Shown here piece after piece: positions 8,897 through 16,519 of a DNA stretch of 64,000 bases. The stretch covers positions 16,283 through 80,282 of the forward strand of contig JAFWOB010000081.1 of the NCBI GenBank assembly GCA_017510065.1. Direction: 5' to 3'. A program made the position numbers and the translations under genes. The DNA is from Parasporobacterium sp. (GTDB taxonomy: Bacteria; Bacillota; Clostridia; Lachnospirales; Lachnospiraceae). How positions within the stretch are numbered: the first letter of the stretch is position 1; each line of letters opens with the position of its first letter. Below the pieces are notes generated by a model that was given only the letters and a program-made list of their open reading frames with translations, was not told the DNA's origin and ran no database searches.

Positions 8897-9910
8897 ATGG
8901 AACAAAGAAAAAGCATCAATTATCTGAAAGCCTTTGCCATCATACTGGTGGTTATCTACCATGCCTGCAATCTGACCGGGGTCTCCTATCAGAGCATGAC
9001 GGCTGTCCGGTTTTCCTATGCCCTCAGGACCATACATGTTCCGCTGTTTATCCTGATCGCGGGCTATCTGTGCCGCAGACAGCCCATACGTCCTTTTTAC
9101 GGAAAGAAGATCCGGCGGATCCTGGTGCCGTTCCTGTTCATGTCTTTCCTGAAACTCATCATGAACAATGTACTGCCGGTGGGGTATGGCCATGGCAGCA
9201 GCCTGCTTTCCCAGCTGGTGGATGCTTTTGTCTGCGGACAGCTGTACTGGTTTTGCTATTGTCTGCTGATCATGTTTGCTGTCGCTCCGCTTTTATGGGA
9301 CCGTAAACTGCTGAAGGCTGTGCTTCTGATACTTTTGATCGGCATCAATCTGTTTCTGGGGATCCGGGAAATCCATCTGACGGACTGGCTTCAGCTTCAT
9401 AATGTGCTGTATTACTTTCCGTATTTTCTCCTGGGAATGCTTCTTAAGGAGCTTCATTTTTCGGAAAAATTCAGTGGTGTAGGACAGAAGGAAAAAGGCG
9501 TGGTCCGGAGAAACCGGATACTTCTGTGTGCGGCCGCCTTTCTGACCGGCGGGATCAGCGGATATCTGATCTTTTACAGACTCGTGATCTACTTCTATAT
9601 CCTGGATTTTCTGTTCGGCCTCAGTGTTATGGCTCTCATGTTTCTGCTGACATCGTTTCTGAGCGGCCTTTCGTTTCCATTCCGATATCTGGATGCTGTC
9701 GGACGGTATTCCTTCCAGATCATGCTACTGGATCCTTTTTTTCATGCCGCTCTCTATATGCTTTTGTCACTGTTCCTGCAGGAAGGACCCTTTATGGTGG
9801 TCCTGATCACGGTACCGGACCTGGTCCTGTCATTCCTTGTGTGCAAGGGACTGGAAAGAGTACCGGTTCTTTCGGATCTGCTGGGGCTTGGCCTGGTGCA
9901 AAGAAACTGA
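8897..9910 (+). CDS. Membrane acyltransferase (acyltransferase 3 family)
   Basis: 337 residues. The ATG at 8897 (MEQRKSINYLKAFAIILVV) has AGGGA 6 nt upstream; an upstream in-frame TTG overlaps the -35 box and is unlikely. It has about ten hydrophobic segments and the family N-terminal signature YLKAFAIILVVIYHACN, with the conserved His in TM1, plus a basic loop RKIRRILVPF. Family members O-acetylate cell-surface sugars or other envelope molecules from the cytoplasmic acyl donor. The acceptor here is unknown. The LCP gene downstream fits a cell-wall glycopolymer role. Confidence 0.85.
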   Translation: MEQRKSINYLKAFAIILVVIYHACNLTGVSYQSMTAVRFSYALRTIHVPLFILIAGYLCRRQPIRPFYGKKIRRILVPFLFMSFLKLIMNNVLPVGYGHGSSLLSQLVDAFVCGQLYWFCYCLLIMFAVAPLLWDRKLLKAVLLILLIGINLFLGIREIHLTDWLQLHNVLYYFPYFLLGMLLKELHFSEKFSGVGQKEKGVVRRNRILLCAAAFLTGGISGYLIFYRLVIYFYILDFLFGLSVMALMFLLTSFLSGLSFPFRYLDAVGRYSFQIMLLDPFFHAALYMLLSLFLQEGPFMVVLITVPDLVLSFLVCKGLERVPVLSDLLGLGLVQRN

Positions 9911-9911
9911 T

Positions 9912-9940
9912 TGACGTTCTTCTGTAATATTGATAAACTA
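9912..9940 (+). promoter_or_regulatory. Promoter for the LCP gene
   Basis: TTGACG (9912-9917), a 17-bp spacer and TAAACT (9935-9940) lie 60 bp upstream of the LCP start, right after the acyltransferase stop codon. Confidence 0.55.
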
Positions 9941-9947
9941 ACCTTTG

Positions 9948-9980
9948 CTGTTTTTTTGAAACAGCTATTTTTCATTTTTA
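9948..9980 (+). terminator. Weak hairpin with T-rich tail between acyltransferase and LCP genes
   Basis: GCTGTTT (9948-9954) pairs with AAACAGC (9960-9966), followed by a T-rich tract. It may end the acyltransferase transcript. It also sits at the expected start of the LCP transcript, so it could instead be a 5' leader hairpin. Confidence 0.4.
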
Positions 9981-9999
9981 TAAGAAGGAAATTTTGCGC

Positions 10000-11709
10000 A
10001 TGAGCAGCAGACAGCCGAAAAGGATCACAAACGAATCTCCCCACCAGAAACTGGACCCCAGGGAAGTAAAAAATAAAGCAACCGCCAGACGGAATGAGCA
10101 GTACTCGGATCACGAAATCTACCATGATGATTTCGAGATCGAAGAATTTGTTACTTATACAGATATCTATGATGATGTCCGAAATTACCGCAGAAGGCCA
10201 TCCGGTCCTTCAAAGGGAAGACGTGTCATCGGGAAGATCCTTCTGTATCTTCAGCTGGCTGTTTCGATCCTTGTATATGTCCTGCTTTTTCGATTCAAGA
10301 TCCTGAATACCAGGACGCTTGTGATCATCGGGAGTGTGCTTTTGGTACTCTGGCTGATCGTTTTTATTTCCCAGCGGAAATGGTTTAAAAAGATCCAGGC
10401 TGCAGGAATGATCCTGTCCATTGTTCTGAGTATCATACTTGCCATGACTTCTTTATATCTGGCGCGGACGAATTCCATGCTGAAGACAGTCACTTCCGGA
10501 AAACAGTATGACATCAACCTGTATGATGTGGTGGTGCGGGCACAGGACGGTGCACAGACGGTCCAGGATACAAAAGGATATCGTTTTGCTGTTCAGCCTA
10601 CCTTTCGGCAGGAGGAACTGGCATCTGTGATCAGTCAGCTGGAAGAAGAACTTGGAGGAGAAGTAGAAACCGTTGCCCTGGATTCTGCTCTTGGCCAGGC
10701 GCAGGCTCTGCTTGAAGGAGAAGTTGACGCGCTCGTGTACAACGATGTATTCAATTCTTCTATTGCGGAACAGCTGGAAGGGTATGAAGAGCAGGTCCGG
10801 ATCCTTGATACCTATACAGTTAAAATAGAAGCGGAAACCGTTCAGGCTGTGGATGTGGATATTAAAGATGCCGCGTTTCTTGTCTATATCAGCGGAACCG
10901 ATTCGGAAGGAACGATCTCCATGACAGGACGTTCCGATGTCAATATCGTTGCCGGGATCAATACTGCCAGTAAACAGATCATACTTATATCTATTCCAAG
11001 GGATTATTATGTGGAATTTCCCGGGATCACTGCGGCGGGAAGCAGGGATAAACTGACCCATGCAGGTATCTACGGGATGGATGAACTGATTGCAACGGTA
11101 CGGGAACTCCTGGGGCATGAGATCAACTACTATGTCCGGGTCAATTTCTCCTCCATGATGGATATTGTGGATGCGATCGGCGGGGTGACGGTCTACAATG
11201 AGGAAGCGTTTATTTCCCACGGCGGCTATTACTTCCCGGCGGGGATGGTTGATATGAACGGTGAGTATGCTTTGCATTATGTCCGGGAACGGTTTGCCTT
11301 TGAGGACGGGGATTTTGCCAGGGGCAGAAACCAGATCAAGGTGATTCAGGCTATGATGGACAAACTGATCTCGGTCAATACCCTCGCTAATTACAATTCC
11401 CTGATGACAGCGATCACAAACAGTGTGGCGACGAATATCCCGGAAGAGGATCTGAAGGCGGTCATCAATATTCAGCTGAACCAGAATCCCCAGTGGCATG
11501 TAGTCAGCTACCAGATGCTTGGAAATGTGATGTTCCAGCCATGCCAGAGCACCGGCGGGAGCTTTTTGTCCGTGGATATGCCGTACCTGGAGTCTGTTGA
11601 AAATGCGCAGATCCTTCTGGAACAGCTGTTCGCGGGAGAACCGCTTTCCGAAGATCTTCAGCTTGCCGATAACGGTCAGCTGACTTTTATCACAAACCCG
11701 GCCGGTTGA
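10000..11709 (+). CDS. LCP (LytR-CpsA-Psr) family cell-wall glycopolymer transferase
   Basis: 569 residues from the ATG at 10000 (AAGAAGGAA lies 9 nt upstream; a TTG two codons earlier is less likely). It has a basic/acidic cytoplasmic N-terminus of ~80 residues, about three hydrophobic segments (roughly 80-165), an accessory extracellular region, then the LCP catalytic domain from about residue 305. That domain has the hallmark ISIPRDYYVE, the DAIGGV segment, and the late RxRHxxxDxxR-like ALHYVRERFAFEDGDFARGRNQ. LCP enzymes attach lipid-linked glycopolymers to peptidoglycan outside the membrane. Confidence 0.9.
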   Translation: MSSRQPKRITNESPHQKLDPREVKNKATARRNEQYSDHEIYHDDFEIEEFVTYTDIYDDVRNYRRRPSGPSKGRRVIGKILLYLQLAVSILVYVLLFRFKILNTRTLVIIGSVLLVLWLIVFISQRKWFKKIQAAGMILSIVLSIILAMTSLYLARTNSMLKTVTSGKQYDINLYDVVVRAQDGAQTVQDTKGYRFAVQPTFRQEELASVISQLEEELGGEVETVALDSALGQAQALLEGEVDALVYNDVFNSSIAEQLEGYEEQVRILDTYTVKIEAETVQAVDVDIKDAAFLVYISGTDSEGTISMTGRSDVNIVAGINTASKQIILISIPRDYYVEFPGITAAGSRDKLTHAGIYGMDELIATVRELLGHEINYYVRVNFSSMMDIVDAIGGVTVYNEEAFISHGGYYFPAGMVDMNGEYALHYVRERFAFEDGDFARGRNQIKVIQAMMDKLISVNTLANYNSLMTAITNSVATNIPEEDLKAVINIQLNQNPQWHVVSYQMLGNVMFQPCQSTGGSFLSVDMPYLESVENAQILLEQLFAGEPLSEDLQLADNGQLTFITNPAG

Positions 11710-11754
11710 GACAAAGCAGCCGTGAAGCGCGGCAATCATCATATTGCAAAGAAA

Positions 11755-11794
11755 AAGGTCAAGTGATACACTTTTAACGTAGTCACTTGACCTT
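11755..11794 (+). other. 12-bp perfect inverted repeat between LCP and upp
   Basis: AAGGTCAAGTGA (11755-11766) is exactly repeated inverted at 11783-11794 around a 16-nt spacer, ending 6 nt before the upp ribosome site. An inner alternative hairpin (AAGTG/CACTT, 11761-11773) competes with the left arm. There is no strong T run. It may be a weak terminator, or a leader or operator element for upp. Confidence 0.5.
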
Positions 11795-11818
11795 AGTTAT
11801 TTAAAGGAGGAGGTTTTC

Positions 11819-12439
11819 ATGCTGACAGTTCTTAACCATGCTCTGATCAAACATAAGATCAGCATCATGAGAAACAAAGATACTTCTACGTATATTTTCA
11901 AACAGAACCTGGATGAGATCGCAAAGCTAATGGCTTATGAGGTTACCAGAGAGATCCCGTTGAGAGAGAAGATCATCGAGACCCCGATCTGCCAGACCGT
12001 TGGCTATGAAGTGGATCAGCCGCTGGTGCTTGTACCGATCCTTCGGGCAGGTATCGGACTTGTGGATGGATTCCGTGATATCATTCCGACTGCCAAGATC
12101 GGACATATCGGAATGTACAGGGATGAAACCACGCTGGAACCTATAGAGTACTATGCCAGGTTTCCGAAATGCATGCCGGAATCCATTGTAATCGTAACTG
12201 ACCCAATGCTTGCAACCGGCGGAAGCGCATCCATGGCGATCACCAATATCAAAAAACGGGGCGCGAAAAAGATCCTTCTCGTGTGCCTTGTAGGAGCTCC
12301 GGAGGGCGTGGAGAGGATCCAGAAGGATCATCCTGATGTAGATATCACACTGGCTGCCCTGGACGAAGGACTGAATGAACGCGGCTATATCGTCCCCGGT
12401 CTGGGAGACGCAGGCGACAGACTGTTCGGAACAGACTGA
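11819..12439 (+). CDS. upp: Uracil phosphoribosyltransferase
   Basis: 206 residues, the normal length. It converts uracil and PRPP to UMP (pyrimidine salvage, cytosol). The diagnostic motifs are present: [15 protein letters not shown], the PRPP-binding loop [12 protein letters not shown] (about residues 124-135) and [13 protein letters not shown] near the C-terminus. The start has a strong AAAGGAGGAGG site. It is followed by the metallo-hydrolase gene after 23 bp. Confidence 0.97.
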   Translation: MLTVLNHALIKHKISIMRNKDTSTYIFKQNLDEIAKLMAYEVTREIPLREKIIETPICQTVGYEVDQPLVLVPILRAGIGLVDGFRDIIPTAKIGHIGMYRDETTLEPIEYYARFPKCMPESIVIVTDPMLATGGSASMAITNIKKRGAKKILLVCLVGAPEGVERIQKDHPDVDITLAALDEGLNERGYIVPGLGDAGDRLFGTD

Positions 12440-12462
12440 AAAGGACGGGAGGAATCACATAA

Positions 12463-13053
12463 ATGGCAGAAATCTTATACCAGGGACATTCCAGTTTCAG
12501 GATCATTACCGCGAAAGGTCTGGTGATCTATGTGGATCCTTTTGCAGGAGAAGGGTATGATGTTCCGGCAGATGTCCTGTGTGTTACTCACAAACATTAT
12601 GATCATTATGTGCCGGAACTCGTTCCGATGAAACCGGACTGTACGGTGATCACCAACGATGAAGCCTATACGGACGGAGAGTACAATACCTGGGAGATCA
12701 ACGATATTGTGATCGAAGCAGTGCCTGCCTATAACAGCCATCATCCCAAGGGTACCGGAGTAGGCTATATCATACAGTTCGACGGACGGACAGTATATTT
12801 CCCCGGGGACACTTCTATTACGGAGGAAATGAAGGAGTATTCCCAGAGACATATTGACCTGATGTTTGTTCCCTGTGACGGATTTTATACCATGACGCTC
12901 CAGGAGGCAAAAGAGTGTTCCTTCCTGGTAAACCCAGACTTTACGGTTCCCATCCATACCAGCGCCGAAAAACCGTTTGACATGGAAGTGGCGAGACAGT
13001 ATGAAGGCAAGGAAAAATTCATCGTGAAACCCGGTGAAAATATTTACACATGA
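12463..13053 (+). CDS. MBL-fold metallo-hydrolase (UlaG-like)
   Basis: 196 residues. The metal-binding HKHYDHY motif (about residues 44-50) matches HxHxDH of the metallo-beta-lactamase fold. GHSSFRI at the N-terminus and FPGDTS near residue 111 fit the L-ascorbate-6-phosphate lactonase (UlaG)-like or generic MBL hydrolase group. The C-terminal His is in VPIHTSAEKPF. The substrate is unknown. The stop overlaps the start of dgt (ATGA), indicating translational coupling. Confidence 0.85.
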   Translation: MAEILYQGHSSFRIITAKGLVIYVDPFAGEGYDVPADVLCVTHKHYDHYVPELVPMKPDCTVITNDEAYTDGEYNTWEINDIVIEAVPAYNSHHPKGTGVGYIIQFDGRTVYFPGDTSITEEMKEYSQRHIDLMFVPCDGFYTMTLQEAKECSFLVNPDFTVPIHTSAEKPFDMEVARQYEGKEKFIVKPGENIYT

Positions 13054-14051
13054 CATTCAGAGAAGAACGAGAAGAATTTGAAGCCAGGATGTTAAGTCCT
13101 TATGCGGTAGCGGCAAAGGATTCAAAGGGCAGGGAGATTGAGATCGAACCCTGCCCTTTAAGGACCTGCTTTCAGAGAGACCGGGATCGGATCCTTCACA
13201 GCAAGTCCTTCCGGAGGCTGAAGCATAAAACCCAGGTGTTTCTTGCGCCCGCCGGAGATCATTACAGGACAAGACTTACCCACACACTGGAAGTATCCCA
13301 GATCGCCAGGACGATTTCCAGAGCCCTGTGGCTCAATGAGGATCTGACAGAAGCGATCGCCCTGGGCCATGACCTGGGACATACTCCTTTCGGACATGAA
13401 GGAGAGCGTGCCCTTAATACAAGATGTCCCTTTAAACATAATATCCAGAGCCTCAGGGTCGTGGAGAAGATCGAAAACGGAGGGAAAGGTCTGAATCTGA
13501 CCTGGGAGGTCCGGGATGGAATCGTCAATCACAGTCTGTCCAGAAAAGCGGCAACCCTGGAGGGCAGGGTCGTTCGCATATCCGATAAGATTGCCTACAT
13601 CAATCATGATATGGACGATGCCATGCGTGCTGGAATCCTGCGGGAAGAGGATGTACCCGAAACAATTCGGGAGGTTTTAGGCCCTACCCGGAAAGAGAGA
13701 CTGGATTTTCTCATCAAGGACATTGTAGCCAATTCCACAGGAAAAGCGGATATCTATCAGTCGCAGGATGCCTATGACGCCCTGATGGGTCTGATCCGCT
13801 TCATGTCAGATAATCTGTACTTCAATCCGGTGTGCAAATCCGAAGAAGCCAAGGCCAATACCATGATCCTGTCCCTGTTCGATTATTATTGCGAACACCC
13901 TGATAAGATGCCTGATGAGTATCTTGGCCTGATGGAGAAATATGGCCAGTCGCTGGAACGGACCGTCTGCGATTATGTTTCCTGCATGACGGATTATTAT
14001 TCGGTCGAACGTTTCAACGAACTGTTCGTACCGGAATTCTGGAGGAGATAA
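13050..14051 (+). CDS. dgt: Deoxyguanosinetriphosphate triphosphohydrolase-like HD protein
   Basis: 333 residues. HD-domain dNTPase of the short dGTPase type: RLKHKTQVF, then RTRLTHTLEVSQIARTI with the first His, and AIALGHDLGHTPFGHEGE with the HD pair. Family members cleave dGTP/dNTPs to the nucleoside and triphosphate. It overlaps the upstream metallo-hydrolase gene by 4 nt, and its TAA stop shares one base with the dnaG ATG. This dgt-dnaG order is common in Clostridia. Confidence 0.93.
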   Translation: MTFREEREEFEARMLSPYAVAAKDSKGREIEIEPCPLRTCFQRDRDRILHSKSFRRLKHKTQVFLAPAGDHYRTRLTHTLEVSQIARTISRALWLNEDLTEAIALGHDLGHTPFGHEGERALNTRCPFKHNIQSLRVVEKIENGGKGLNLTWEVRDGIVNHSLSRKAATLEGRVVRISDKIAYINHDMDDAMRAGILREEDVPETIREVLGPTRKERLDFLIKDIVANSTGKADIYQSQDAYDALMGLIRFMSDNLYFNPVCKSEEAKANTMILSLFDYYCEHPDKMPDEYLGLMEKYGQSLERTVCDYVSCMTDYYSVERFNELFVPEFWRR

Positions 14052-15820
14052 TGCTTTATCCGCAGGAAACAATCGAACAGGTGCTGGAAGCCAGCAATAT
14101 TGTGGATATTATTTCCGAATATGTGAAGCTGAACAAGAAAGGCTCCACTTACTTTGGCCTGTGCCCGTTCCATAATGAGAAGACGCCTTCTTTTTCGGTA
14201 TCGGACAATGGCGGAAGAAAGATGTTTTACTGTTTTGGCTGCCATACAGGCGGCAATGTGATCACCTTCCTGATGAAATATGAGAATTACACCTATACGG
14301 AAGCGCTGAAAGTACTTGCGGACAGGGCGGGGATTACCCTTCCGAAACCGGAGTATTCCAGGGAGGATTCAGAAAAAGCCAGGCGCAGGGAACAGATCCT
14401 GGAAGTGTATAAGGAAGCGGCGGTCTACTATTATCATCTGCTGAAATCGCCCCGGGGACAGCAGGCTTATCAGTATCTGAAAAACCGGCAGCTGAGCGAT
14501 GAGACAATCCTGAAATTCGGTCTTGGTTATTCCGATAAATACAGAGACGATCTGTACCGTTATGTGAAAAGCAAAGGCTATACAGATGAAGTGCTGAAGG
14601 AGACGGGACTTTTCTCCATCCGGGAAACAGATGTGCATGATTATTTTTGGAACCGGGTCATGTTTCCGATCATGGATACAAGGAACAAAGTGATCGCTTT
14701 CGGCGGCAGGGTCATGGGGGAAGGAGAACCTAAATATCTCAATTCCCCGGAAACAGCCGTCTTTGAAAAAAGAAAAACACTCTTCGGCCTGAATACTGCT
14801 AAAAAACACAAAGGCAATGAGCTGATCCTCTGTGAAGGATATATGGATGTGATCTCTCTTCATCAGGCCGGATTCACCAATGCCGTTGCTTCCCTGGGAA
14901 CGGCGCTCACGCCTTCCCATGCCGCCGTACTGAAACGGTATACGTCGGGTGTTGTCCTGTCTTATGATTCAGACGGCGCCGGCCGGAATGCTGCTGTCAG
15001 GGCGATCCCGATCCTGAAAAACGCAGGGCTCGGCGTCAGGGTCATCCGGCTGGATCCGTATAAGGATCCGGATGAGCTGATCAAGGCGGAAGGTACGGAT
15101 TCCTATAGGAAAAGGCTGAAAGAAGCCAGAAACGGCCTTCTGTTTGAAATCGATGTTTTGAGTGAATCCTTCGATCTGACAGATCCGGAAGGGCAGACGG
15201 CTTTTTATCATGAGACTGCAAGACGGCTCAGTTATCTGGACGATGAGATAGAACGGGAAAACTACCTGAAGACGATCGCGTCCCAGTTTCGGCTGGATCA
15301 AAAACTGCTGAAGGACAGGACGATCAGACTGGTCCTGAACCGGGACAGCAGCCGAACCTATGGCTCTGTTCCGACGCAGCCACCGATCCGCCGTTCAGAA
15401 AAAAAAGAACCGGAAGGTCTTTTGGAAAGTCAGAAGACAGTTTTGGCATATCTGGCAGAACATCCCGGATTTCTGGAAAAAGCGGGTAATATCCTCTCAC
15501 CGGAGGATTTTACACCTGGATTATACAGGGATGCGGCTGAGCTTTTGTTTACGCAGATCAGACAGGGCCGCATCAGCATTTCCGGTATCATCGGCGCTTT
15601 TTCAGATGAGGAGTCCCAGGAGCAGGCCGCGGACATTTTCCGCCCGGAACAGCCGCCTGCCGATGAAGGGGAGTACCGAAGGCTTGCTGCTGACAGTATT
15701 ATCCTGATCCGTCAGCATTCTCTGGAACAGCAGATGGAGAAGGAACAGGATGTCGGAAGGATCCTGGAACTAAAAAAGGAACAGGAGAATCTCAGGAAAT
15801 GTCCATTTCTTTTCGACTGA
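14051..15820 (+). CDS. dnaG: DNA primase
   Basis: 589 residues. It makes RNA primers at the replication fork. The zinc finger is C38-H41-C61-C64 (CPFHNEKT and FYCFGC). The Toprim core has EGYMDV (E262) and DSDGAG (D306), with the metal-binding acidic residues intact. The C-terminal ~150 residues form the DnaB-binding domain. The expected next gene in most Clostridia, rpoD, is not there; instead trmK starts 22 nt before the dnaG stop. Confidence 0.97.
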   Translation: MLYPQETIEQVLEASNIVDIISEYVKLNKKGSTYFGLCPFHNEKTPSFSVSDNGGRKMFYCFGCHTGGNVITFLMKYENYTYTEALKVLADRAGITLPKPEYSREDSEKARRREQILEVYKEAAVYYYHLLKSPRGQQAYQYLKNRQLSDETILKFGLGYSDKYRDDLYRYVKSKGYTDEVLKETGLFSIRETDVHDYFWNRVMFPIMDTRNKVIAFGGRVMGEGEPKYLNSPETAVFEKRKTLFGLNTAKKHKGNELILCEGYMDVISLHQAGFTNAVASLGTALTPSHAAVLKRYTSGVVLSYDSDGAGRNAAVRAIPILKNAGLGVRVIRLDPYKDPDELIKAEGTDSYRKRLKEARNGLLFEIDVLSESFDLTDPEGQTAFYHETARRLSYLDDEIERENYLKTIASQFRLDQKLLKDRTIRLVLNRDSSRTYGSVPTQPPIRRSEKKEPEGLLESQKTVLAYLAEHPGFLEKAGNILSPEDFTPGLYRDAAELLFTQIRQGRISISGIIGAFSDEESQEQAADIFRPEQPPADEGEYRRLAADSIILIRQHSLEQQMEKEQDVGRILELKKEQENLRKCPFLFD

Positions 15821-16275
15821 AATACATTGCCGGACTGGTAAGTCCGGGCTATACCGTTGCGGATATAGGCACAGACCATGGGTATGTGCCTGTCTTTCTG
15901 CTGCGGGAGAAAATCATCCCGCATGCCATTGCAGTAGACCTCAGCAAAGGATCTCTGGAAAAGGCCAGGGAACTGGCGGAGCAGGCAGGACTGCGGGAAC
16001 AGATGGACTGCCGCCTTTCAGACGGCCTTTCCGATGTGAAACCGGGGGAGGCACAGTGTATCATCATCGCCGGGATGGGAGGTATTCTGATGCGCAGGAT
16101 TCTGGACAGCGGCCTGGAGACAGTCCTGGCAGCAGACGAACTGATCCTGTCTCCACACAGGAATCCGGAACTGATCCTGGATTTTTTGGAAGAACATTCT
16201 TTTCGTGTTGTATCGGATGAGATCATAACGGATAAAAAAAAGCAATACAGGGTCATAAAAGCTGTACGTCTTTGA
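15799..16275 (+). CDS. trmK: tRNA (adenine(22)-N1)-methyltransferase, short form
   Basis: 158 residues. It has a Rossmann methyltransferase core with VADIGTDHGYVP (SAM loop), the acidic IAVDLSKGSLEKA, and IAGMGGILMRRIL (catalytic region), as in TrmK, which methylates A22 of tRNA. It ends soon after the last strand of the fold (KKQYRVIKAVRL), so the ~70-residue helical C-terminal domain of typical TrmK (~225-235 aa) is missing. The usual downstream Nif3-like gene is absent. It overlaps dnaG by 22 nt without its own clear ribosome site. The truncation may impair tRNA binding; this could be a reduced gene. Confidence 0.8.
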   Translation: MSISFRLKYIAGLVSPGYTVADIGTDHGYVPVFLLREKIIPHAIAVDLSKGSLEKARELAEQAGLREQMDCRLSDGLSDVKPGEAQCIIIAGMGGILMRRILDSGLETVLAADELILSPHRNPELILDFLEEHSFRVVSDEIITDKKKQYRVIKAVRL

Positions 16276-16298
16276 TTCTTACATGAAATCTGCATACT

Positions 16299-16369
16299 CG
16301 CCTGTTGTCAGAACCCCTGCAGAAAACGCATTTGCTGATTGTTTTCTGCAGGGGTTCTGACAGCAGGCG
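16299..16369. repeat. 29-bp near-perfect inverted repeat between trmK and ppdK
   Basis: Arms 16299-16327 and 16341-16369 pair over 29 bp with a single G-U wobble around a 13-nt loop. The stem is GC-rich at its middle. There is no T tract on either strand, so it is not a textbook terminator, though it may still block transcription into ppdK or protect mRNA ends. Confidence 0.8.
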
Positions 16370-16454
16370 TGTGTACAAACTTCGTACAGGGTAAAAATGT
16401 ACAATTTTTTGTTCTATTTTCAGATAACTTTAATGATTGTTTTGTATTGGAATG

Positions 16455-16463
16455 TGATATACT
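16455..16463 (+). promoter_or_regulatory. Extended -10 promoter element for ppdK
   Basis: TGATATACT is an extended -10 (TGn plus TATACT) 56 bp upstream of the ppdK start codon. Only a poor -35 is seen. Confidence 0.5.
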
Positions 16464-16519
16464 GCATCATGGTGTTTAAGAGAAACTAACAGATATAGAT
16501 TTTGAAGGGAGAATTGCAA

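Noticed and set aside
10453-11742. 429-codon open frame antisense to the LCP gene
   Set aside because: Shadow of the LCP coding sequence; no ribosome site or domain.
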